From Chloroflexota bacterium (GTDB lineage: Bacteria > Chloroflexota > Limnocylindria > QHBO01): DNA of 41,188 bases. Positions 32,285 to 39,917 of the stretch are shown one piece after another (the first letter of the stretch is position 1; each line of letters starts with the position of its first letter). Made by a program: the position numbers and the translations under genes. The stretch spans positions 1 through 41,188 of the forward strand of contig JACDEL010000019.1 in assembly GCA_013816405.1 (NCBI GenBank). Reading direction: 5' to 3'. The notes beneath the pieces were generated by a model. The model was not told where the DNA came from, ran no database searches, and saw nothing but the letters and a program-made list of their open reading frames with translations.

Positions 32285-33640
32285 TCAGCGCCGCGTGGTG
32301 GCTGCCTTCGCGAAGAGCAGGCCCATGACGCGGGCCACCGTCGGGAACGCGTGGATCGTGTCCGCGAGCACGGGGAGCGGCGTCTGCAGCTTCACGGCCA
32401 GGACTGCCTCGTGGATCGCCTCGCTGACGCCGGGCCCGGCCATGAAGACGCCAGCGAGCGTCTTCGCCCCACGGTCGACCACGACGGTGACATGGCCCTC
32501 CGCTTCGGCGGCCTCGCCCTTGGCGGTCGATGCCAGGTCGCTGGTCAGCTCCTCGGCATCGATGCCGCGCTCCTTCGCCTGCTCGACCAGCAGCCCGACG
32601 GAGGCAGCCTCGGGATCGGTATAGATGGCGCGCGGGATGGCTCGGAAGTCCGGCTTCACATCCTCGCCGAGTGCGATCCGGGCCACCAGCTCACCCTCGT
32701 AGTGGCTGACGTGGGTGTGCATCTCGGGACCCGCCGGGTCGCCGGCCACGAAGACCCCCGGCGCGATGCGCAGCCGTGCATCGGGCGTCAGCCTGGCCGA
32801 CGAGACGTCGACGTCAACGCTCTCCAGCCCGAGTCCGGCCAGCGGCACAGTGCGGCCGATGGCAAGCAGGACCGCCGCGCCCTCGACGGTCGTGCCATCG
32901 TCGAGGTCGAACCGATGCCGACCTTTCGTGCCTCCACCCGCATGGGCCGCGACCGCCCGCGCCCCGGTGTGGATGGTGACCCCGTCGCGCGTCAAAGCCT
33001 TGGCGACGGCGGCCGAGCTGCGTTGGTGGTCGCGCGGCAGGATCCGCGGGCTGGGCACCACCAGCGTGACCGGAACGCCATACCGCGCGTAGACCTGCGA
33101 CAGCTCCACTCCCGTTGGGCCGGCACCCAGGATCAGCAGGCTCTCCGGCAGCTCCCGGGTCGAGGTGGCTTCGCGGTTCGTCCAGTACGGGATGTCGGCT
33201 AGGCCCGGCAGCTCTGGCACCTTGGCCGTAGAGCCGACGGCGACGATCACGGCGCCGGCCTCGAGTGAGTGCTCGACGCCATCGTGGCTGACGAGCAGCC
33301 GGCCTGGCCCATCGAGGCGGGCGCTGCCGCGCATCGGCACCGCGCCGGCCTTCTCCAGGTCAGTGAAGTGGCGAGCGTCGTCGGGGTAGTCGATCCCCTC
33401 GCGGCTGATCATCCAGTCGCGACGCGCCGACGCCTTTGGCCACGGGTAGTCCCCGCCGCCGGCATGCACCGCCGCCGAATGGAGGAGGGACTTCGAGGGC
33501 ATGCATGCGAAGAACGGGCAGGCGCCGCCGAACAGGTCGCGGTCGACGATCGCCACCGAGGCGCCGAGCGACCGCGCCTTGAATGCCGCGGCCTCGCCCG
33601 CCGGGCCTGCACCGATGATCGCCAGGTCGAATCGTTCCAT
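32285..33640 (-). CDS. FAD/NAD(P) disulfide oxidoreductase, dihydrolipoamide dehydrogenase-like
   Basis: A 451-residue two-dinucleotide-fold flavoprotein. FAD site IIGAGPAGEAAA (8-19), redox pair Cys41/Cys46 in GGACPFFACMPSK, NAD site LILGAGPTGVELSQVYARYG, second FAD motif GVFVAGDPAG, C-terminal dimerisation domain. In lipoamide dehydrogenase the C-terminus has HxHPTxxE with a catalytic His-Glu pair; here it reads HAFPTVAR, so the catalytic His is Phe432 and the Glu is Arg437. It is therefore probably not a standard lipoamide dehydrogenase; the natural substrate is unknown. The ATG at 33640 starts the FAD fold and follows a TATCAT box by 9 bases. Confidence 0.85.
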   Translation of the reverse strand: MERFDLAIIGAGPAGEAAAFKARSLGASVAIVDRDLFGGACPFFACMPSKSLLHSAAVHAGGGDYPWPKASARRDWMISREGIDYPDDARHFTDLEKAGAVPMRGSARLDGPGRLLVSHDGVEHSLEAGAVIVAVGSTAKVPELPGLADIPYWTNREATSTRELPESLLILGAGPTGVELSQVYARYGVPVTLVVPSPRILPRDHQRSSAAVAKALTRDGVTIHTGARAVAAHAGGGTKGRHRFDLDDGTTVEGAAVLLAIGRTVPLAGLGLESVDVDVSSARLTPDARLRIAPGVFVAGDPAGPEMHTHVSHYEGELVARIALGEDVKPDFRAIPRAIYTDPEAASVGLLVEQAKERGIDAEELTSDLASTAKGEAAEAEGHVTVVVDRGAKTLAGVFMAGPGVSEAIHEAVLAVKLQTPLPVLADTIHAFPTVARVMGLLFAKAATTRR

Positions 33641-33649
33641 TGGCGCAGC

Positions 33650-33655
33650 ATGATA
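33650..33655 (-). promoter_or_regulatory. Leaderless promoter -10 of the disulfide oxidoreductase gene
   Basis: TATCAT on the minus strand, 9 bases before the ATG at 33640. Confidence 0.45.
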
Positions 33656-33728
33656 GGGCGCCACAAGCGGGACCCGGGGCGAGGCGTTCACCTAGCGGGA
33701 CGAGGCCCATTCAGGAGACACCGGCCGC

Positions 33729-34091
33729 CTAGTAGCTGAGAACGCGGTCCGCTGCGAAGACGAGCTCGACGAGCCGCTCCGGCGGGGCGAACTCGACGCT
33801 CTTGCCACCGAGTGCCTCGACCGTGACTTCGCGAGCCTTGCTCGACATCCCCGAGGCGTAGAACGTGGCGCCGCCCGCCGCCAGCGCCTCGAAATGCTCC
33901 CGCAGGCTGCCGGTCCCGATCCCCTGCACGAGGTCCATCGTCGAGTCGCGAAGGAGAGCCACGGCATCGCCAGCCAGGAACAGGTCGACCTCGTGGCCGC
34001 TCGACAACGCGGTGCGCGCAACTAGGAAACCAAGGGCTGCGCGGGTCGGGTGCTCGGGGCCGGAAGTGATGTGGACCAGGAGTCGACTCAT
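33729..34091 (-). CDS. DsrE-family protein
   Basis: A 120-residue DsrE/DsrF-like alpha/beta protein: a first strand and helix LLVHITSGPEHPTRAALGFLVARTAL, the VDLFLAGDAVALL strand, then EHFEALAAGGATFYASGMSSKAR. In canonical sulfur-relay DsrE/TusD proteins a Cys in the last region carries persulfide; this protein has no Cys, so sulfur transfer by that route is unlikely. Single-domain DsrE relatives of unknown role are common in bacteria. The ATG has a GAGAGGAA site about 7 bases upstream and overlaps the HutI stop by 4 bases (ATGA), so it is translated with imidazolonepropionase. Confidence 0.8.
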   Translation of the reverse strand: MSRLLVHITSGPEHPTRAALGFLVARTALSSGHEVDLFLAGDAVALLRDSTMDLVQGIGTGSLREHFEALAAGGATFYASGMSSKAREVTVEALGGKSVEFAPPERLVELVFAADRVLSY

Positions 34092-35323
34092 GGGTGATTC
34101 CTCTCGATGTGGGGACGCGCGGATCTTGCCATGGATGTCGCTCCGGCCAGGGTGCCACCGATCCAGGTTTGGAGCGGTCGAACGGACCCGAGATTCAGGC
34201 CGAAGGCCCCTTCATGCTCCGCGTCCCAGGCGACCAGGTCGGCATCGGCGCCGACCTCCAGCGCTCCTTTTCGGGCGGCAAGCCCCAGGGCTGCGGCGCC
34301 TCCTGTCGTCGCCGCGGCGACGGCCTCCTGCATCGTCATTCCGAGCATCGTGGCGCCCAGGCCGATCACCAGTGGCATCGCACCCCACGCGCCGAACGTG
34401 CCGGCGTTGGCGTCGCTGGCCAGGGCCACCGTCACGCCGGCGTCGAGGAGGGGGCGCGCTGGCGGAAGGCCGCCGCGCATGACGATCGCGGGACCGGGGA
34501 GCAGCGTCGCCACGGTACTTGAGCCGGCAAGGGCAGCCACGCCGGCGGCATCGAGCTGCTCGAGGTGATCGGCACTCGTCGCGCCGAGCCGAGCGGCCAG
34601 CTCAGCTCCACCGGAGCGGGTCAGCTGGTCGGCATGCATCCGGATCCCCAGGCCGAGGCCAGCGGCGGCCCTCAGGATTCGTTCGCTTGCCTCGAGCGAG
34701 AAGAAGTCACGATCGCAGAAGACGTCACAGAATTCCGCGAGTTCGCCAGCGGCCACGGCCGGGAGAATCTCCTCGGCAACAACCTTGGTGTATTCGTCCA
34801 TGGAACCGGCGTCGGGCGGGACCGCATGGGCTCCCAGAAAGGTGCGCACCACGCGGATCGGGAGCTCGGCGGCCGCCTCGCCGATCAGGCGCAGGGCGCG
34901 CAACTCCTCGGTCGTGGAGAGGCCGTAGCCCGACTTGCACTCGATCGTGGTCGTGCCCGACGCCAGCTCCGCCCGCAGCCGGTCCTCGATCGCGGCTCGG
35001 ATCTCGTCGTCAGAGCCGGCGCGCGTCGCAGCCACGGTGCGCAGGATCCCGCCGCCGGTGTAGGGAGCCCCCGCCAGCCGCGCAGCGGCTTCGTCAGATC
35101 GGTCGCCCAGGAAGGCCGGGTGCGTGTGCGCGTTGACCAGGCCGGGGGTGACCAGGGCATCGGCCAGGTCGGTGATGGCTTCCGTCTCGGGTGCATCGGC
35201 GCGGGCACCGAGCCATGCGATCTGTCCGTCGCGCACCAGGATCGCCCAGGGCAATGGCCCGTCATACGGCTTCGGCCTGAGGAGCCGGCCACGCCCGATG
35301 ACCAGGAACGGATCGGCAGGCAT
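34088..35323 (-). CDS. hutI: Imidazolonepropionase
   Basis: A 411-residue amidohydrolase that opens the imidazolone ring of 4-imidazolone-5-propionate to N-formimino-L-glutamate in histidine degradation. Metal and substrate motifs are clear: VNAHTHPAFLGDR, ECKSGYGLS, RTFLGAHAVPP, MHADQL, SADHLEQL and ALASDANAGT. No hutH, hutU or hutG is nearby; the gene is paired only with a DsrE-like gene. The ATG at 35323 is preferred because homologues start there and it lies 7 bases after a TATGGT box; an in-frame extension upstream overlaps the EamA gene and is rejected. Confidence 0.92.
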   Translation of the reverse strand: MPADPFLVIGRGRLLRPKPYDGPLPWAILVRDGQIAWLGARADAPETEAITDLADALVTPGLVNAHTHPAFLGDRSDEAAARLAGAPYTGGGILRTVAATRAGSDDEIRAAIEDRLRAELASGTTTIECKSGYGLSTTEELRALRLIGEAAAELPIRVVRTFLGAHAVPPDAGSMDEYTKVVAEEILPAVAAGELAEFCDVFCDRDFFSLEASERILRAAAGLGLGIRMHADQLTRSGGAELAARLGATSADHLEQLDAAGVAALAGSSTVATLLPGPAIVMRGGLPPARPLLDAGVTVALASDANAGTFGAWGAMPLVIGLGATMLGMTMQEAVAAATTGGAAALGLAARKGALEVGADADLVAWDAEHEGAFGLNLGSVRPLQTWIGGTLAGATSMARSARPHIERNHP

Positions 35324-35330
35324 CGGGCCA

Positions 35331-35336
35331 ACCATA
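35331..35336 (-). promoter_or_regulatory. Leaderless promoter -10 of hutI
   Basis: TATGGT on the minus strand, 7 bases before the ATG at 35323 and just after the EamA gene stop. Confidence 0.45.
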
Positions 35337-35340
35337 GCCC

Positions 35341-36273
35341 CTAGCCGATCTCGGGCTCGGCCACCGGCCGGCGTGCGGGCTCGCCTCGCAATCGGAGCGT
35401 GGCAAGCACGAGGCCGACCAGGATCACCCCGGCGCCCAGCAGCTGTATGGCGGACGGCGCCTCGCCCAGCAGCAGCATCGCCAGCAGCACCGAGCCGACC
35501 GGCTGGAGGGTCAGGATCACGCTGGTCAGTGCGGCCGGCAGCCGCGGCAGCGAGACGCTGATGATCAGCCAACCGACGACCTGCGAGGTGAGGGCCAGGA
35601 CGAGCAGCCATCCGTGCGATGGCCAGCTCGGGACCAGATCGACCTCCCCCAGCGGCAGCCCGATCACCACCGAGGCAAGGGCGCCGATCAGGGTCGCGTC
35701 GAAGAGCGGTCCGGCCGGGCGGCGCAGGTCGGAATTGCCGCGCCGCAGGACGAGCAGGAAGGCGGCATACACGAACCCCACCACGATCCCCAGGATCACG
35801 CCCAGGCCCGGGTTGGCGCCGTATGCGCCGGTGCCGATGACGCCTGAGATGAGCACGACGCCAGCCAGGACGACCGGCAGCGCCAGCAGCGTGCGCCTGG
35901 GCGGCCGCTCGCCGAGGATCATCCAGGCCAGGAAGGCCACGAGCACGACCTGCATGTTGCCGAGTACCGTCGCCAGGCCGGCGCCGACGAGGGCGATCGT
36001 GTGGTGCCAGATCACGAGGTCCAGCGCCAGGAAGATGCCGGCCAGCATGGCGAGCCGCACCTGCGCGGCGGGGCGCGGGCCATAGGCGCGCCGCTCGAGA
36101 TATGCGATCAGGCCGAGTGCGGGGAGCGCATAGGCGCAGCGAAAGATGGCCGCCGTGGCCGGCTCGACGTCGGCCAGCCGTACCAGGATGCCGGAGAAGG
36201 CGATCGACAGCGCCCCGAGCACCGCCGTCATCACCGGGCGGCGGCCGAGCGCCGCAAAGACAGCCACGATCAT
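35341..36273 (-). CDS. EamA-family (DMT superfamily) transporter
   Basis: A 310-residue permease with ten predicted spans arranged as two EamA repeats. The first starts at ALSIAFSGILVRLADVEPATAAIFRCAYALP and the second near LIGALASVVIGLPLG. The end of each repeat shows the typical pattern VVLVAFLAWMILGERPPRR and LLAMLLLGEAPSAIQLLGAGVILVG. Family members export amino acids, nucleosides or drugs; the substrate cannot be read from sequence. The start at 36273 is chosen from the domain start and a TACGCT box 9 bases upstream; the long in-frame extension is the shadow of the divergent cyclase gene. Confidence 0.87.
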   Translation of the reverse strand: MIVAVFAALGRRPVMTAVLGALSIAFSGILVRLADVEPATAAIFRCAYALPALGLIAYLERRAYGPRPAAQVRLAMLAGIFLALDLVIWHHTIALVGAGLATVLGNMQVVLVAFLAWMILGERPPRRTLLALPVVLAGVVLISGVIGTGAYGANPGLGVILGIVVGFVYAAFLLVLRRGNSDLRRPAGPLFDATLIGALASVVIGLPLGEVDLVPSWPSHGWLLVLALTSQVVGWLIISVSLPRLPAALTSVILTLQPVGSVLLAMLLLGEAPSAIQLLGAGVILVGLVLATLRLRGEPARRPVAEPEIG

Positions 36274-36282
36274 TGCCTGCGC

Positions 36283-36288
36283 AGCGTA
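36283..36288 (-). promoter_or_regulatory. Leaderless promoter -10 of the EamA transporter gene
   Basis: TACGCT on the minus strand, 9 bases before the ATG at 36273. It is the same hexamer as before the zinc finger gene. Confidence 0.4.
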
Positions 36289-36304
36289 CCGGAGCGAGCT
36301 GGTT

Positions 36305-36452
36305 ACCACGTCACGTTGTTCATCAGCGCCGGGGACGCCTGCCACGACCGAAATTGCACGCGGATACCACGGTACGTGGTGCCGGCCTGGAAATTTCGCG
36401 GCAACGAGGGTCGCATCGGCTCCTCGCGCGCCGATGAACCACGTCACGTAGT
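36305..36452. repeat. Three copies of the palindromic element ACCACG-N3-CGTNGT
   Basis: Copies at 36305-36319 (ACCACGTCACGTTGT), 36366-36380 (ACCACGGTACGTGGT, a perfect inverted repeat) and 36438-36452 (ACCACGTCACGTAGT). Centres are 61 and 72 bases apart, near six and seven helical turns. They fill the divergent region between the EamA transporter and the cyclase-like gene and look like a multi-site operator. The regulator is unknown. Confidence 0.6.
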
Positions 36453-36489
36453 AGGCGTCGGGTGGCTTGCCGTCCGACGGCTGGCCGAC

Positions 36490-36495
36490 GACACT
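36490..36495 (+). promoter_or_regulatory. Possible leaderless promoter -10 of the cyclase-like ATPase gene
   Basis: GACACT ends 6 bases before the GTG at 36502. The spacing matches the other leaderless genes, but the first base departs from consensus. Confidence 0.35.
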
Positions 36496-36501
36496 TGCGC
36501 C

Positions 36502-39117
36502 GTGACCGAGATTCCGACCGGGACCGTCACGTTCCTGTTCACCGACATCGAGGGCTCGACCCGCCTTGCCGAGACGCTGGGCGAGGCGTGGCCCCCGCTG
36601 CTGGAACGGCATCGCCAGATCGCCCGAGCGGCGTGGGCGGAGCAGCACGGCGTCGAGATCGGGACCGAGGGCGACTCCTTCTTCGTGGTCTTCACCAGCG
36701 CGCCACAGGCGACGACGGCCGCGGTCGCAGCGCAACGCGGCCTCGCGGCGGAAGTGTGGCCGGAGGGCGGCCAGGTCCGGAGCCGGATGGGCCTGCACAC
36801 CGGGGAGGGCTTGCTGAGCGGCGGCTCGTACGTCGGGCTCGACGTGCATCGCGCGGCGCGGATCGCGAACGCCGGCCACGGCGGCCAGGTCCTGCTGTCG
36901 GCCACGACCCGGTCATTGGTCGAGGGTTCGCTGCCGGAGGGCGTCAAGCTGCGCGAGCTGGGGGAGCATCGGCTCAAGGATCTCTCACGACCCGAGCGCA
37001 TCTGGGACCTCGCGATCGAGGGGATCGACCGCGACTTCCCCGCGCTGCGCACCCTCGACGCGGTTCCCAACAACCTGCCGACGCAGCTGACCTCGTTCCT
37101 AGGGCGCCAGCGCGAGATCGCGGAGGCGCGGCAGCTGCTCATCGACGGTCGGCTGCTGACGCTGACCGGGCCGGGCGGCACCGGGAAGACCCGCCTCTCG
37201 CTCCAGATCGCGGCGGACGCCACCGATCGGTTCCCCGATGGGATCTATTTCGTGCCGCTTGGCACCATCAGCCAGCCGGAGCTCGTGCTGCCGACCATCG
37301 CCCAGGCGCTGGGCCTGGTCGACCCTGGGACGCGGGCGCTCGAGCGGCTGATGGAGCACATCGGTCCCAAGTGCTTCCTCCTCGTGCTTGACAACTTCGA
37401 GCAGGTCAACGATGCCGCAGCGCAGATCGCCGAGCTCCTGGCGAGGGCGCCGAAGATCTCGGTGCTGATCACCAGCCGCAGCCCGCTTCGGGTCTACGGC
37501 GAGCGCGAATATCCGGTCCCCCCGCTAGGCGTCCCCGATCCCATGCACCTCCCCGACCTCGAGCAGTTCTCCACATACGAGTCGGTGGCGCTCTTCGTCG
37601 AGCGCGCGATGGCGGTCCGGCCTGACTTCGCGGTCACCAGCGCCAATGCTCCGGCGGTGGCCGAGATCTGCGTACGGCTCGACGGGCTTCCATTGGCGAT
37701 CGAGTTGGCGGCGGCGAGGGTTCGGGTCCTCAGCCCGCAGGCCATCATGGAACGGCTGGGCGACCGCCTGAAGCTCCTCTCCGGTGGCTCGCGTGACCTC
37801 CCGGAGCGGCAGCAGACACTGCGCGGCGCGATCGCCTGGAGCCACGACCTGCTCGAGGAGGCCGACCAGCGCGTCTTCGCCCGATTCGCGGTCTTCGCCG
37901 GAGGAGCCCCCCTCGACGCGATCGAACGCGTCGTCTTCGACGGAGGCGACACGGCCGATCCTCTGGATGCCATCAGCTCATTGGTTGACAAGAGCCTCGT
38001 GCGCCAGGAGAGCAAGCCGGACGGAGAACCGCGCTTTCGGATGCTGAGCACGATCCGCGAGTTCGCGATGGAGCGGCTGGCCGAACGAGGGGAGGCGGAC
38101 GAGCTGGCCGAGCGCCACGCCGCCTGGGTCCTGGCCCTGGTCGAGGCGGGCGCCGTCGCCATCTTCGGACCGGAGCAGAAGGCGGTGCTGGACCGATACG
38201 AGCACGAGCACGACAACATCCGTGCCGCCCTGGGTCGTGCTACCGCCCTCGACCATGCCGAGATGGCGATGAACATCTTCGCTGGCTCATGGCGCTTCTG
38301 GCAGATGCGCGGATACCTGGCCGAGGCACGCGAGCATGCCGAGCGGGTGCTGGCGCTACCGGACTGCCGCGACTTCCCCGACGTCCGAGCGCTGGCGCTT
38401 GAGGCGGCCGGCGGGATCGCGTACTGGCAGGGCGCACTGCCGGCGGCACGAGCCTGGTACGAGGAGGCGGTCGACCTGGCCCGCGCGTCAGGCGACCCGG
38501 GCAGGATCGCCAATGCCGTCTACAACATCGGCTTCACTCTCACGTTCAGCGGGGAGGACCAGCTCGCTGCCCGCACCCTGGCGCAGGAGGCGGTCGACCT
38601 GTACCGCCAGATCGGCGACGAGGCCGGCGTCGGCCGGTCCCTGTGGGGGCTCGCCAACACCTTCTACTTCTTCAACGATTTCGAGGGCGGCCTGGCAGTT
38701 GCCAACGAGGCGCTCGACATCTTCCGCCGCCTCGACGATCGGTTCATGACCGCATGGTGCCTGTACATGAGGGGCCTCTATAGCCTGAAGTCCGATCCAG
38801 CCGCCATGCGGCGCGACCTGGAGGAGGCGCTCCCCTTGTTTCTCGCCGCCGAGGACAAGTCCGGCTACGCGCTGATCTTCGATGCGTTCGCCGCCCTGTA
38901 CTGGACGGAGGGTGACGTCGATCGCGCGGTGCGACTGGCGGGCTTCTCAGCCGCGACCGAGGCGAGCACCGGCGTCGGCCTTGCCAAGATGAATCGCGAG
39001 GCCGCCGGCTTTTACGTCGAGACCCTCACCGAGGACCCGGCCCTGGCGGCCGCCCACGCCGAGGGTCAGCAGCTGAGCCTCGAGCAGGTCACCGCCCTGG
39101 CGCTGGGCCAGGATTAG
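36502..39117 (+). CDS. Cyclase-homology/STAND ATPase/TPR protein with degenerate cyclase site
   Basis: An 871-residue protein. The cyclase-homology domain (about 8-172) keeps the metal Asp residues 15 (FTDIEGS) and 58 (EGDSF). The base-specifying Lys position is Gly54 and the catalytic Asn position is His116 (GLDVHRAAR), so cyclase activity is doubtful. An NB-ARC-like ATPase follows, with Walker A GPGGTGKT (223-230), Walker B CFLLVLDNFE, ITSRSPLRVYGEREYPVPPL and LPLAIELAAARV. The rest is TPR-like helical repeats. There is no C-terminal LuxR helix-turn-helix. It is probably a nucleotide-gated sensor/scaffold. The GTG start gives the family-typical opening VTEIPTGTVTFLFTDIEG; an upstream in-frame extension is rejected. 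Confidence 0.87.
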   Translation: MTEIPTGTVTFLFTDIEGSTRLAETLGEAWPPLLERHRQIARAAWAEQHGVEIGTEGDSFFVVFTSAPQATTAAVAAQRGLAAEVWPEGGQVRSRMGLHTGEGLLSGGSYVGLDVHRAARIANAGHGGQVLLSATTRSLVEGSLPEGVKLRELGEHRLKDLSRPERIWDLAIEGIDRDFPALRTLDAVPNNLPTQLTSFLGRQREIAEARQLLIDGRLLTLTGPGGTGKTRLSLQIAADATDRFPDGIYFVPLGTISQPELVLPTIAQALGLVDPGTRALERLMEHIGPKCFLLVLDNFEQVNDAAAQIAELLARAPKISVLITSRSPLRVYGEREYPVPPLGVPDPMHLPDLEQFSTYESVALFVERAMAVRPDFAVTSANAPAVAEICVRLDGLPLAIELAAARVRVLSPQAIMERLGDRLKLLSGGSRDLPERQQTLRGAIAWSHDLLEEADQRVFARFAVFAGGAPLDAIERVVFDGGDTADPLDAISSLVDKSLVRQESKPDGEPRFRMLSTIREFAMERLAERGEADELAERHAAWVLALVEAGAVAIFGPEQKAVLDRYEHEHDNIRAALGRATALDHAEMAMNIFAGSWRFWQMRGYLAEAREHAERVLALPDCRDFPDVRALALEAAGGIAYWQGALPAARAWYEEAVDLARASGDPGRIANAVYNIGFTLTFSGEDQLAARTLAQEAVDLYRQIGDEAGVGRSLWGLANTFYFFNDFEGGLAVANEALDIFRRLDDRFMTAWCLYMRGLYSLKSDPAAMRRDLEEALPLFLAAEDKSGYALIFDAFAALYWTEGDVDRAVRLAGFSAATEASTGVGLAKMNREAAGFYVETLTEDPALAAAHAEGQQLSLEQVTALALGQD

Positions 39118-39917
39118 CTCGGGGCGGCCAGGTCGCGGCGCGGGAAGACCACGAGCGCATACGCGACCGGGATCACAATCGCGACCGCCAGGATCAGGAA
39201 GTCCAGCGGGTCGGTCTTGCCGGTCAGGATCTTGCCCGGGTTGAAGTGGTGGAAGAGCGAGTACTGCTGTGTCCAGGCGGCGTCCCGCCAGAGGGACCCC
39301 AGGATCTCCAGGAAGTAGTTGATCAGCAGATAAGCAAGGGTCAGGCCGATCGCCGGCGCATGCCGGTCGAACGAGACGGAGGCTGCCAATCCGAACGCGG
39401 CGAATGCGGACCACAGCATCAGCCCGTTGAGGAAGACGAGCGGCATCTGGGCCAGGTCGAGCTCGTCGCCGACGCCCTGGATCGCAACGCCGATCAGCTG
39501 GCCGCCGAGTAGCGCAGCCATCACGATCGCGATCAACGAGGCCGATGCCGCCGCCAGCGTGAGGTACAGCGTTCGCCGCGAGATCGGTCGTGCGAGCAGC
39601 ACCTCCAGCGTCCCGGCCTCTCGCTCGCCGGCGATCGAACTGACGGTCGAGCCGACCGCGAAGATCCCCACGAAGGCGATGGCGAGCGGGTGCTGAAGGC
39701 CGAGCGTTAGCGCCCCGGGCAGGGTGAAGAGGCTCCCCGAACCGAAGTTGAGCAGCTCTTTCGGAATGGCTCCCGAATTGGCGAGGTTCTTGAATGCATC
39801 GGCGAAGGCGACGTAGATGACAGGGATCAGGATTCCCCAGCCGATCGAGGCGAGCACCACCGCCAGGAGTCGCACCCGGTTCCAGCGCAGGGTCTGCAGG
39901 TAGAGGCGGAGGTTCAT
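39114..39917 (-). CDS. ABC-2 type transporter permease
   Basis: A 267-residue membrane protein with about six spans, at residues 17-37, 70-98, 117-145, 160-183, 185-205 and 240-262. The cytoplasmic segment AGEREAGTLEVLLARPISRRTLYL is the hallmark of ABC-2/NatB-like permeases. With the upstream ATPase, which it overlaps by 4 bases (ATGA), it would form an exporter for a drug, lipid or ion; the substrate is unknown. Its stop interlocks with that of the convergent cyclase-like gene (TTAG at 39114-39117). Confidence 0.9.
   Translation of the reverse strand: MNLRLYLQTLRWNRVRLLAVVLASIGWGILIPVIYVAFADAFKNLANSGAIPKELLNFGSGSLFTLPGALTLGLQHPLAIAFVGIFAVGSTVSSIAGEREAGTLEVLLARPISRRTLYLTLAAASASLIAIVMAALLGGQLIGVAIQGVGDELDLAQMPLVFLNGLMLWSAFAAFGLAASVSFDRHAPAIGLTLAYLLINYFLEILGSLWRDAAWTQQYSLFHHFNPGKILTGKTDPLDFLILAVAIVIPVAYALVVFPRRDLAAPS

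Noticed and set aside
36001-36501. In-frame N-terminal extension of the cyclase-like ATPase
   Set aside because: The extension reads through the transporter gene in antisense; family members start with a short leader before GTVTFLFTDIEG, matching the GTG at 36502.
36274-36879. Long in-frame N-terminal extension of the EamA transporter
   Set aside because: It runs antisense through the cyclase-like gene, has no transporter character, and a leaderless box points to the start at 36273.
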